64,000 nt of DNA from Dichetophora obliterata (lineage: Eukaryota > Arthropoda > Insecta > Diptera > Sciomyzidae). The stretch's first letter is position 1. Each line of letters starts with the position of its first letter. The position numbers were made by a program, and so were the translations under genes. Below the pieces are notes generated by a model. It saw only the letters and a list, made by a program, of their open reading frames with translations. It was not told where the DNA came from and searched no databases. The stretch lies in NCBI GenBank assembly GCA_963920525.1, contig OY986439.1, positions 214,300,000-214,363,999 on the forward strand. The letters run 5' to 3'. This document shows, piece after piece, positions 57,801 to 64,000 of this stretch.

Positions 57801-59532
57801 TAATCGCGTAAAGCATACAAACGGCATTGCCTCTGGTCCAGGTATATTTGGCGGTAACTATGCACGTCCGCCGCTCGATTACGTGGTGCACATGGACGAA
57901 ACCAATGAAGAACAGCAAAAGCAACGCGTAAAGAAATTTTCAATACCCGATGGACTGCGCAAACTGTTCCCCTTCAAGAAGCGCCATTCACAGTCGGAAT
58001 TAGTCGTCACAAACAACGGTGCCTCCGCTCCGGCTGAGCGCAAGTTTTCTGTTGTAAGCGTACCAGAGACGGCACAAAACAGAACGCCACCCATGGACTA
58101 TTACAGCACAGTCACGGCTAATGCTAGTCCAACATACTTTAGAAACGGACAAATGTGGCGACCACCACTGCCAACAATACAACAATCTACGCCCAGCACA
58201 GGCAACAGCGAACAGACTTTCACCCGAATGCAAGAACTGTTCCCTTCCAACGGCAGTCTTTCATCGCGTTTATCATCAGCAGCAGCTGCAAATGGAAGCA
58301 ATGCTGCTCGACGCAATAGCGGTTATGACACTCAACAGACCTTGCAGTCGAACTCGTCCTCTACGTATCAGCGTAATATTCCCACTGCAAATAGAAAGCG
58401 ACGCGCTTCCGTCTTTACACAAAATCCCGCTATCGCTGCACGTAGAGGCAGCGCATTCCCACCTACAAACACTGGTACTGCAGCTACAATGTCACAGCGT
58501 CGCAGCAGCTTCTTCAATACAGAGCGTCGTGACAGTGGTGGTGCATCAGTTGTAGTGGATACCGACTTGCCGCCAAGAAGAGGTAGCCTGTTTCCCATGG
58601 CAGCCAACGAACGTCGCCCGAGTTTATTCTCAGTTGCCTCTGCAGAAGATCGTGATGTGCTGGAGAACACAACACTGGCTGATTTAATACGTGCACTTGA
58701 ACAGATGCACACGCAAGCGGTACTTGATGAAACCGCCGCTGCCGCACCAAGCACAAGTTCTTCCAGTGGACGTGGTGGCTACTTCAAGAGTGATAAAAAT
58801 AAACGAAAAATGAGTGTGGCAGGTCTTGATCCGCCTGATGTACCACCTATACTTTCACTATTCGCAGGCACCAACAACAAAGCACTGGCTGCAGCCGCTG
58901 CAAATCGCTTGTATGCGCGTCGCGCGACCATTGTTGGTACGTTGCCAAATGCACCGTTCACTGGAACTACACTACAGCAGCAGGCTTCAACAGCCTCCAA
59001 TATTCTAACGCGTCGACGTCTTTCTTCGCTGCACAACGAACCTCCGCCCAGTTATAGTGAAAAAGAAGGGACGGCAACCACTGCAGCGCCCAAGTTTAAA
59101 CGTCGCTTCAGCATACGTCCCACTGCGTTGCAAATACCGCCTGGTAAGGCTCCTCCACCTGGCGTCAATATCAACAGTCTGCTACAGCAATCGTTGTCGG
59201 GCGGTGCGACACAAGCAGCAACAGCTGCGGCGAATATGTCGCAAAGTGCTATACAACGTCGTATGTCGCTGCGTCCATCACCGCTAGCACGTGAAGGTGA
59301 TTTAACAAGTGACGTTACTTCTGCAGTTTCAAGCTCTAGTGCGCGAGTCACTGCGCCCACCAGCACAACTCGGCTACTTCCACCGTCTGGTAGTCGACAA
59401 CCACCAACAATGACAAGCAGCACACACTCGCCGCTGTCGCGTATTGTTCAGATAACACAGGCGCAACGCAAAAGCAGCATGCCGGATGGTTTTGCGCTGG
59501 AACGTAATAAGAAATCGGATGGCGGCAAATAG
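42665..59532 (+). CDS. sand: Two-pore-domain potassium channel, sandman-like (six coding exons, 1070 aa)
   Basis: Joined exons 42665-42806, 49784-50085, 50154-50405, 50468-50571, 53749-53896 and 57268-59532 form one open frame of 1071 codons with GT-AG borders throughout. M1 is about residues 6-25. A glycosylatable extracellular cap with Cys73 follows. Pore 1 has filter TVGYG (106-110), M2 about 119-141, M3 about 174-193, pore 2 filter TIGFG (218-222), and M4 about 239-265. The remaining 800 residues are cytoplasmic and rich in Ser, Arg, Ala and Gln, with many R-R-x-S sites. K2P channels carry background K+ current at the plasma membrane and lower excitability. The MSPKRW start, the GLQSKKLAYLEQQLSS stretch after M4 and the RSNSCPELSMYR and ILASEWSF motifs resemble Drosophila sandman (CG8713), from memory of the family. 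In Drosophila that channel is known for dopamine-controlled surface expression in sleep-regulating neurons. An in-frame TAA at 42629-42631 supports the start codon. K2P identity is firm; the paralog assignment is likely. CG1688-type paralogs are the alternative. Confidence 0.9.
43245..43440 (-). mobile_element. Non-LTR retrotransposon 3' UTR fragment with TAACC tail
   Basis: Same order of motifs as 4481-4640: GGTTAGGTTAAGGTGGC, TACCACAGGG, GCACTG, AACC and TACTAATAATAA, AAATCCCTGAGAT. On the minus strand it ends in TAACC repeats. This is a severely 5'-truncated insertion in sand intron 1, with no coding part left. Confidence 0.7.
43540..46591. mobile_element. Foldback-like element C (3.05 kb) in sand intron 1
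   Basis: Flanked by the 9-bp duplication ATATGAAGA (43531-43539, 46592-46600). Termini start GGGATCGGCCCGATTGCTTG and, from the other side, GGGTTGGGGTCGTATCGCAG, each followed by CAAAATCTTGAAA. The left arm is about four tandem 0.4-kb units starting GGTC(C/A)AATGCTTGAAGGTCAA-like, full of CTTGAAAAAA and GTCAAGTTTCGAAA. The right arm (45560-46580) is made of the complements, TTTCGAAATTTGACAC and TTTTTCAAGATTTTG. The loop is about 45275-45550. Confidence 0.8.
44292..44511. mobile_element. 220-bp MITE, CAGCCATATCAT family, copy 2
   Basis: CAGCCCTATCATTAATAATT to the complementary end ATTCTTGATATGGCTG, matching copy 1 at 27653-27885. It sits inside one tandem unit of Foldback-like element C. The intact neighbouring units (near 43875 and 44935) read ACATATAATAAATAT and give the empty site, implying a 3-bp ATA duplication. 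Confidence 0.8.
49120..49210 (-). mobile_element. tRNA-derived SINE fragment in sand intron 1
   Basis: The minus strand 49202-49184 reads TAGCCTACTGGTAGAGTGC (A box), then TGACCCGTAAGCTAAAGACC, then GCAGTTCAAACCCCAGC (B box) and TTAGACAGAATG. The best-preserved copy of the family also seen at 1010-1110 and 15165-15260. Confidence 0.7.
49784..50085 (+). CDS. sand: sand coding exon 2 (cap, pore 1, M2)
   Basis: Begins after the TAG acceptor at 49781-49783 and ends before a GTTTGT donor. It completes Ser48 and encodes the cap helices (including the conserved-looking DYC stretch), pore helix 1, the TVGYG filter and M2 with the GIPINGILFAGLGEYFGRT segment. The open frame runs on for 13 codons into the 68-bp intron 2 before a stop, so that read-through is not coding. 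Confidence 0.93.
50154..50405 (+). CDS. sand: sand coding exon 3 (M2-M3 loop, M3, pore 2)
   Basis: Phase 0 at both ends (84 codons), between a CAG acceptor and a GTGAGT donor. It encodes the basic RRYKKYKM intracellular loop, M3 and pore 2 with the TIGFGDYVPTF filter motif. Phe replaces Tyr in the second filter, as is normal for the second pore of K2P channels. Confidence 0.95.
50468..50571 (+). CDS. sand: sand coding exon 4 (M4)
   Basis: A 104-bp exon after a 62-bp intron, encoding the post-filter loop and M4 (GGWFVVYQIFVIVWFIFSL...). It ends two bases into Arg267 at a GTAAGA donor. Exons 3 and 4 read as continuous K2P sequence only if intron 3 (50406-50467) is removed, which supports the splice sites. 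Confidence 0.93.
51457..52900 (-). pseudogene. Gypsy-type LTR retrotransposon integrase relic in sand intron 4
   Basis: Reading the minus strand from 52890: RVLRQLHCGHPGIGRMKAVA, then (after the 982-bp insertion) ARSYVYWNGIDENITQHV, KQCQTCQSVAKAPLK, and KYYLVIVDSYSKWPEIFE. The first two pieces are the H-H-C-C zinc-binding integrase start; the last holds a catalytic Asp. The frame then jumps from SDVIEKLH to TFLQTYRSIPNRN...GLSPAEF, so the central catalytic part is deleted. A further frameshift lies before KYYLVIV. No LTRs seen. Confidence 0.92.
51831..52812. mobile_element. Foldback-like element D (982 bp) in the integrase relic
   Basis: Flanked by TGCTACTGCC at 51821-51830 and 52813-52822, whose single copy restores the integrase frame. 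Nearly the whole element is two inverted arms of about 450 bp: AGACAA(G/T)-AGTGTT ends, GGCCGCATTCAGCGCAG, CAACAGTTGGCAACTGTTGT, ACATTCAGAGAAAAA and AAGGTAGCGCTACCATTACA all recur as complements. The centre is about 52325-52350. No open frame. Confidence 0.85.
53749..53896 (+). CDS. sand: sand coding exon 5 (post-M4 helix)
   Basis: Begins after a TTTACAG acceptor with the base that completes Arg267, and ends in phase 0 at AAG/GTAAAC. It encodes a charged, probably helical segment directly after M4 (SKKLAYLEQQLSSN... then GVTKDVGYLRRILNELYI). This segment resembles the Drosophila sandman protein closely, so it is probably a functional part of the channel rather than linker. Confidence 0.88.
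53897..57267 (+). other. sand: Intron 5 of sand, 3.4 kb
   Basis: GTAAAC donor, AATTCAG acceptor. The only structured item I see is a 140-bp MITE at 55738-55877. The small open frames here have no recognisable domains or coding-like composition. Confidence 0.85.
55738..55877. mobile_element. 140-bp MITE in sand intron 5
   Basis: Left end GTAATGGAATTCCCAAA; right end complementary to GTAGTGGAATTCCCAAA. TGGTCT is duplicated directly outside (55732-55737, 55878-55883). The interior is also palindromic, around TCACGTTCATAGAACATGAC. Confidence 0.78.
57268..59532 (+). CDS. sand: sand coding exon 6 (long cytoplasmic tail)
   Basis: A 2265-bp last exon from the acceptor at 57265-57267 to TAG at 59530-59532, encoding 754 residues. 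It starts ten codons before the first internal ATG, so an annotation beginning at 57298 would be short. The sequence is low-complexity with Ala, Gln, Ser and Asn runs. It contains ten R-R-x-S sites plus R-K-x-S variants, conserved-looking islands (RSNSCPELSMYR, GYHGFSDSQILASEWSF, VKKFSIPDGLRKLFPF, RKFSVVSVPE, TLADLIRALEQMHTQAVLDE) and GC-richer codon use than the flanks. The open frames on the other strand and frames here are shadows. Confidence 0.9.
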   Translation, partial: PVYTEPDFSHMLHRSNSCPELSMYRVDPPVISRKRAFSECYDIQEARDYEATLQLRTASDTDIAKFDRNKSFECAEAFRQTTGLLAKVVSALATVKAPEDNGSTNSDDMFGGYHGFSDSQILASEWSFPSINTPMAPPQRRGRACSECNIHSQWNMAPPVQNEWTWSGDNNQIQQAINNRVKHTNGIASGPGIFGGNYARPPLDYVVHMDETNEEQQKQRVKKFSIPDGLRKLFPFKKRHSQSELVVTNNGASAPAERKFSVVSVPETAQNRTPPMDYYSTVTANASPTYFRNGQMWRPPLPTIQQSTPSTGNSEQTFTRMQELFPSNGSLSSRLSSAAAANGSNAARRNSGYDTQQTLQSNSSSTYQRNIPTANRKRRASVFTQNPAIAARRGSAFPPTNTGTAATMSQRRSSFFNTERRDSGGASVVVDTDLPPRRGSLFPMAANERRPSLFSVASAEDRDVLENTTLADLIRALEQMHTQAVLDETAAAAPSTSSSSGRGGYFKSDKNKRKMSVAGLDPPDVPPILSLFAGTNNKALAAAAANRLYARRATIVGTLPNAPFTGTTLQQQASTASNILTRRRLSSLHNEPPPSYSEKEGTATTAAPKFKRRFSIRPTALQIPPGKAPPPGVNINSLLQQSLSGGATQAATAAANMSQSAIQRRMSLRPSPLAREGDLTSDVTSAVSSSSARVTAPTSTTRLLPPSGSRQPPTMTSSTHSPLSRIVQITQAQRKSSMPDGFALERNKKSDGGK

Positions 59533-59850
59533 AAAGTACCGGACTTTTTGGTAAATTCTTTTTTTTTTTTCTATATTTAAGGAAACTATTGAAACCATAT
59601 ATTAATTAGTTTATAATTATAGCGAATCCGACTCTTTTTTTCAGTTAATTTGAAATATAGTGTAGTTTTACCAACAATAATTCTGAGAAAAACTAAGCCA
59701 AAAAGTTCAAATAGTTATTTAATCAGATACAATACGGTTTATTTATCTTTTTAGCCCATACACATTTAAGCAAATGTGCTAAAAGCAAATAAATGTAGCA
59801 TCCAGTTTAAAAATTTTAAATGCTTTTTTTTCAATATTTTTCATTGATAC
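59533..59850 (+). other. sand: 3' UTR and proximal 3' flank of sand
   Basis: AT-rich sequence after the stop, with the first polyadenylation signal at 59788. No other feature. Confidence 0.5.
59788..59793 (+). promoter_or_regulatory. Candidate polyadenylation signal of sand
   Basis: The first AATAAA after the stop codon lies 256 bp downstream of it. Further AATAAA-type matches occur around 60370-60430, so the true 3' end may be later. Confidence 0.4.
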
Positions 59851-60103
59851 ATATCGTCATATGAAATAGAAAAAGCCATAAGTTACCAAAAATTCAAAAT
59901 CGACTTTTAGATTGATTATGATGCACCGTATCAAAAATGCATGTTCCTGCAAAATTTTACACTCGTACAACTAAAAATGACGTTTTTATTAACAAAATTC
60001 TAAATGCCCTCAGTGCAAGCTCTTGAGAAATTTAGAAAGTTTTTGCTTCTGCTGTAAAATTTTTGAAATATAATTACGGCTTTTTGATTTCATATGACGA
60101 TAT
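59851..60103. mobile_element. 253-bp MITE downstream of sand
   Basis: ATATCGTCATATGAAATAGA and AAAAGCC (59851-59877) pair with GGCTTTTTGATTTCATATGA and CGATAT (60078-60103), one or two mismatches. The interior is non-coding. It lies just past the likely 3' end of the gene. Confidence 0.7.
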
Positions 60104-60109
60104 ATAATA

Positions 60110-63100
60110 TTGAAATCGAAAACTTACACTTTGCAGTTTAACTGTTAAAATATTTAGTATATAACAACTATTGAGCCAAATATATTGAAGATATAAGTAT
60201 AGTTTTTAGGTGTTCTAAGTTACATTCCACGTAATTGCCAAATATTTAAAATTAAGAATTGTTTTTAAGCATATTGAACATTCCAAAAAAGTATTACTTA
60301 TCAATATCGTATCTATAATTTATTTAATGCTCCATATACATAATTAAAGTATGTAGTGTAAAATTTAGTCAAATAATAAAATGTGAAAATTTAGAATCAT
60401 AAAACAAAATAAAACAAAATAGAAAATAAAAGATACTGAGGGTTTTTTACAAATATGGATGCAAGGATTTATTTTCGTGAGTAGGTATAAAAAAGGTGAA
60501 AGAAAATCTTTCAATTAAGTTTATACAGTGTGTGGCCGAGAGTCAATTCAATTGAAAGACTCAATTGGCAATTGGATTGTATTGTGTATGGCTCGCAATA
60601 TGATCATATAGTTGTTTAAAACATGAATATTAAAAAATATATATATAATGTTCTATTGTAATCAGGAATTATTTTTTTATCGATTTTAACGATTTAGTGT
60701 ATTTTAATATGTCTCGTGATTGCACACATCTTTTAGACAAATCCACGATTTTTACAAGTTTTCACTTAAAGTTGTTATTTTTCAAGCAACAGACTTTTTG
60801 TGATCTATGCTCTTTCCGAGAGAAATTTCTCCCTACTCTCTCGAAATTGTATTTTACTAACTTTTACTTACAAAATACGGGAACATAATTTTTTACACTG
60901 TCGGCAATTCAAGTCAGTACGTACTTTTATTTTATGAGCTCGCATCTGGTGTTTTTTTAAATTATAACATGTTGGTAGTCATAGGTTCAAGTGAATAAAT
61001 AATTTATCAAGTCTAATATAAAAGGAATTTTCTTCAAGCTTAAAAATGAATATGTTATTATGAAAAGGGATCCCATTTCCTGTTTTTACAATCAATAAAA
61101 GTAAATTTTTTTCATAAATTAAAAGTAATTTAATAATTTGGTTATATTAACAATTAACAATTAAAGAACTTACAATATTGACTAATTACTGTTCAGAAGA
61201 CAATCATACAACAATATGTTTTAATGGCCATTTTAAAAAAGCTGTTCAAATAAAGTATGTAGTCAGAAAACTTGTAAAGATGAAGCAAAGCTGGTCAATT
61301 AATATCTGTATTTGTGTGCAATTAACAAAATCTTGAATATATTATATCTTTAAATATAATCACTTTTCAATACATTTTAATCAGAAGCCTGCTATTTCTA
61401 TTTGCAATTTCTATCTCAAAACAATTAAAGTTTTTAATATTGTTATGCAAGAAACAAATCAATTTTTAAATAGATAACAAATAAAGAAAACGAATATACA
61501 TATATATTATAGAGAACTTATTCTCAGCAAAAAATTATTTGTTCTGGTACTGAACAGCTAAATAGAACAAAGTTATCAGTTACCGCGAACTGTGAGAAAT
61601 TGGTGAGAAAAATCGGTGCATGATTAAGTTACAAAAAATGAGACCTCAAGCAATTTGTCGAACAAAAATATTAATTTAATTTTATGTTATTTTTAATTAT
61701 GAGCTTTTAAGATCATGAAAGTTTTGAAAAAAGCAACAAAAACAACTCTGTGTAGAGTCAATCAACCAGCACACTAGACAGACTCTTTCGGAAGGTGCTA
61801 CCTTTTACATATTCAGTAATCTTGAGTGATTAAGCTGTGACCAACTTGATGTTTAAGTTCTATATGATTTGGAATTTGTTCGAATAAATTGTTTGAAATC
61901 ATATGACGTTAAGGCAGAGTTTTTTTATTTCGGTAGAAAGCTACGATTATTTTAATTAATGTAACTTTTCTAGCTGTAGCAAAATACTCTCCTTACAATT
62001 ATTTGGTGAATTTCGGCATATTCGTTGAACTTCAAAGATGAATAGAGAAATAAGAAGAGGCCACTTTTTTAAAAGAAATTTTTGTTTATACCTAAAACAT
62101 GTTTGTAAAAATCTTTAAGATACTTTGGAAAATAATCGACAAGAATCTTTTTTTATTAAATGTATTTCAGCTTCTTAAGCCTAAATATGAAAACAAAAAT
62201 TGTCGTTCTCGTTTGGTTTAGGAGATAAAATTTGCGAACGTTTAAAAAATCAGTGCAAATTTTTAAGTGTGTTGAAGCTAATTTCTTCTTTTACGAAGTA
62301 ATTTGGACTTCCAACTTCATATCAAACACATTTCGAGCCACGATTTACCCTTTGTATTTCTTAAAGTACTTAAAATATTTTAATTACTCTTTTTTATTTT
62401 TATTTAATTTCAGCATTCAAAAAATCTTAAAAGCCTATACAAATGTGTTATATGGCGGAAAAATAAATTCTTGATTAAAATAAAGAAACCTTAAGATTAA
62501 TTGATATATACATAACAGTTTCATTTCAATTAAGGATTAAATTAAGTTAACGATGTATTCATTCATATATGATCTCTTAACCTAAGATCCTAACTAAATG
62601 ATAACTACAGTGGGCACCAAACAACACGAAAGACAGCCTAAGAACTAGCCCAGTTAACAGCAATATTTGAATATAAGTATTTTATTGAATTTCAGCGGAT
62701 GTAATTAAATTTATTTTATTTAACTTGATGCAATATTTTCCAGAAAGATCAACTTTAGCTGATGTAGTGTGTGAGAAAAATTACGCAAATTGATTAAAAG
62801 AACCCTCTACAACCTTATAATAAGCTCTTAGAACTGCATTTATGTACATACAAAAAAATGGGGACGACTTCATATGATTGAAATGGTTATTTTTTTAAAC
62901 TTGACGATTTTTGTTGGCGATGTTTTTTACAATTTTTATTAAATTGTCATTAAATTTATTAACTGTCAAACGAAATAAGCCGCAAAAAACTCTGATTGGG
63001 GCTTATTTCATTGAGCTTTATTTCATTATGGAATAAGAACCAAACATAAAAAATAAATATTTCCCAAAAATAATGAAATTGTCCCCAAAAATTGGAAGTT

Positions 63101-63650
63101 ATTTCATATGAAGAACACCCAAAAATGTATGGAAATTTTTTGGGGCTTATTTAATTTTTTTGGGCTCTATTTCGTGGTGTCAAAAATAAAGTTTGAATCT
63201 TTAATCAAGATTTACAAAATTAAAATGTGCTAATAAAATTGAAAAAAAATTCAATTTTTAATTTGTTTATCAATGAGAATGTGATTTCAATATTGCTCTT
63301 CTTCTTTGCCTTTCTAATTTCACACCGATCGGATAAGTTCGTCATTTCACACCGAGTAAGCGGTGTAAATTAACACCGTTCGATGTAGGAAATGTAAATA
63401 TCCGCTCACCGGTGTGAATTTTTTTTTGAAATTTTTTAGTGTGTGTTTTTTTACAAAAAGGGTTCCGGGCCCTAAATTAACATGATTCCCAAACTTCAAT
63501 TGCCTTCAATTACGTATGAGCTGCTCACAACAGCTGTACTTGTTGAATCCTTTCGTTGAAGTTAACTTATGGGAGGTTTTAGGCAAAAAAAAGTTTTTCT
63601 TAATTGATTATTTTTATTTTCTACTATTCAAGAATATGTAAAAAAATTTC
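60110..63650. other. AT-rich DNA, no gene seen
   Basis: Small open frames (60697-60888, 62232-62474) have no domain. A short palindromic patch at about 63320-63420 repeats TTCACACCG / CGGTGTGAA motifs and may be a MITE remnant. Confidence 0.55.
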
Positions 63651-63659
63651 AAATCAATC

Positions 63660-63930
63660 TCGCTTATAATACAGATTCTACAGTGCTTCAAACTTGGTGC
63701 GCCAGAGTAACTTTAACTAACCCGAGTAACTTTAACGCGTTTTTCTCGAAACATACTTTTTCCATAAGTGCCACACTCCTGCAAACAAATTTATCGACCG
63801 ATTTTAATATATTTTTACAAATTATTTATAATGTAATTTCACATCCCATTTACCAAAATTAGCGTCTTTAGCAAATTTGTCTAGTTTTTACATGCAACAA
63901 TATGGTCAAAAATAATGTATCAGGCATGTT
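63660..63930. repeat. Dispersed repeat copy 3
   Basis: CGCTTATAATACAGATTCTA, TTTTTCTCGAAACATACTTT and ACCAAAATTAGCGTCTTTAG match copy 1 at 11803, and the ATCGACCGATTTTAATATAT stretch matches copy 2 at 19408. The right-hand side lies near the window edge. Confidence 0.7.
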
Positions 63931-64000
63931 CTGCATTCCACTTCTGAGTGGAAGTGAAAATAAATCATAATTAAATTCGATATTTGGTGGTCGAAATATA

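Noticed and set aside
57389..59598. Many overlapping open frames on both strands across the last sand exon
   Set aside because: They are shadows of the long coding exon, whose regular codon structure and GC-richer third positions keep other frames open. None has a domain.

Overview
This is a eukaryotic, very AT-rich window that looks like a brachyceran fly, possibly a tephritid-type fruit fly. It has compact GT-AG introns inside one long gene, a dipteran-specific gene architecture, and a dense, diverse load of decayed transposons. I found one host gene that I can support end to end. Nearly all other recognisable sequence is transposon-derived, and the rest is AT-rich DNA in which I see no gene. 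The species call is inference; the gene and repeat calls come from reading the sequence.

The host gene lies on the + strand from 42665 to 59532. It has six coding exons and a predicted protein of 1070 residues. It encodes a two-pore-domain (K2P) potassium channel with two selectivity filters (TVGYG in exon 2, TIGFG in exon 3) and an approximately 800-residue cytoplasmic tail, mostly from one 2.3-kb last exon. The amino terminus, the short tail helix and the serine/arginine-rich last exon resemble Drosophila sandman (CG8713), so I call it the sand ortholog. The tail carries ten R-R-x-S sites. Intron 1 (7.0 kb), intron 4 (3.2 kb) and intron 5 (3.4 kb) are large; introns 2 and 3 are under 70 bp.

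Layout. 1-6.6 kb: fragments of RNase H-bearing non-LTR elements on the minus strand, one 5'-truncated non-LTR insertion with a clean 14-bp target duplication, and a DDE transposase relic. 6.56-9.93 kb: a three-level nest. An unclassified long-inverted-repeat element was invaded by a long-TIR Tc1-like element, which was invaded by a 1005-bp TIR element. 11.8-20.7 kb: miniature inverted-repeat elements, tRNA-like SINE fragments, a split Tc1-like pseudogene, and a dispersed family with copies near 11.8, 19.4 and 63.7 kb. 21.5-24.4 kb: palindromic repeats with shared modules. 26.5-32.1 kb: more MITEs, a mariner relic, a large hairpin and an orphan THAP-like exon. 34.4-40.2 kb: tandem units interrupted by a small TIR element and by a dispersed fly repeat, itself split by a Foldback-like element, then a second, larger Foldback-like element. 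42.7-57.3 kb: the K2P gene, with a 3-kb Foldback-like element in intron 1 and a gypsy integrase relic split by another Foldback-like element in intron 4. 59.5-64 kb: 3' flank with one MITE and a dispersed repeat copy at the edge.

The main hunting result is a cluster of Foldback-like elements: long inverted arms, some built of short tandem repeats, with 9-10-bp target duplications on three of the four. Two lie in introns of the channel gene and would give the pre-mRNA long double-stranded stems. All family assignments were made by eye, without database searches.
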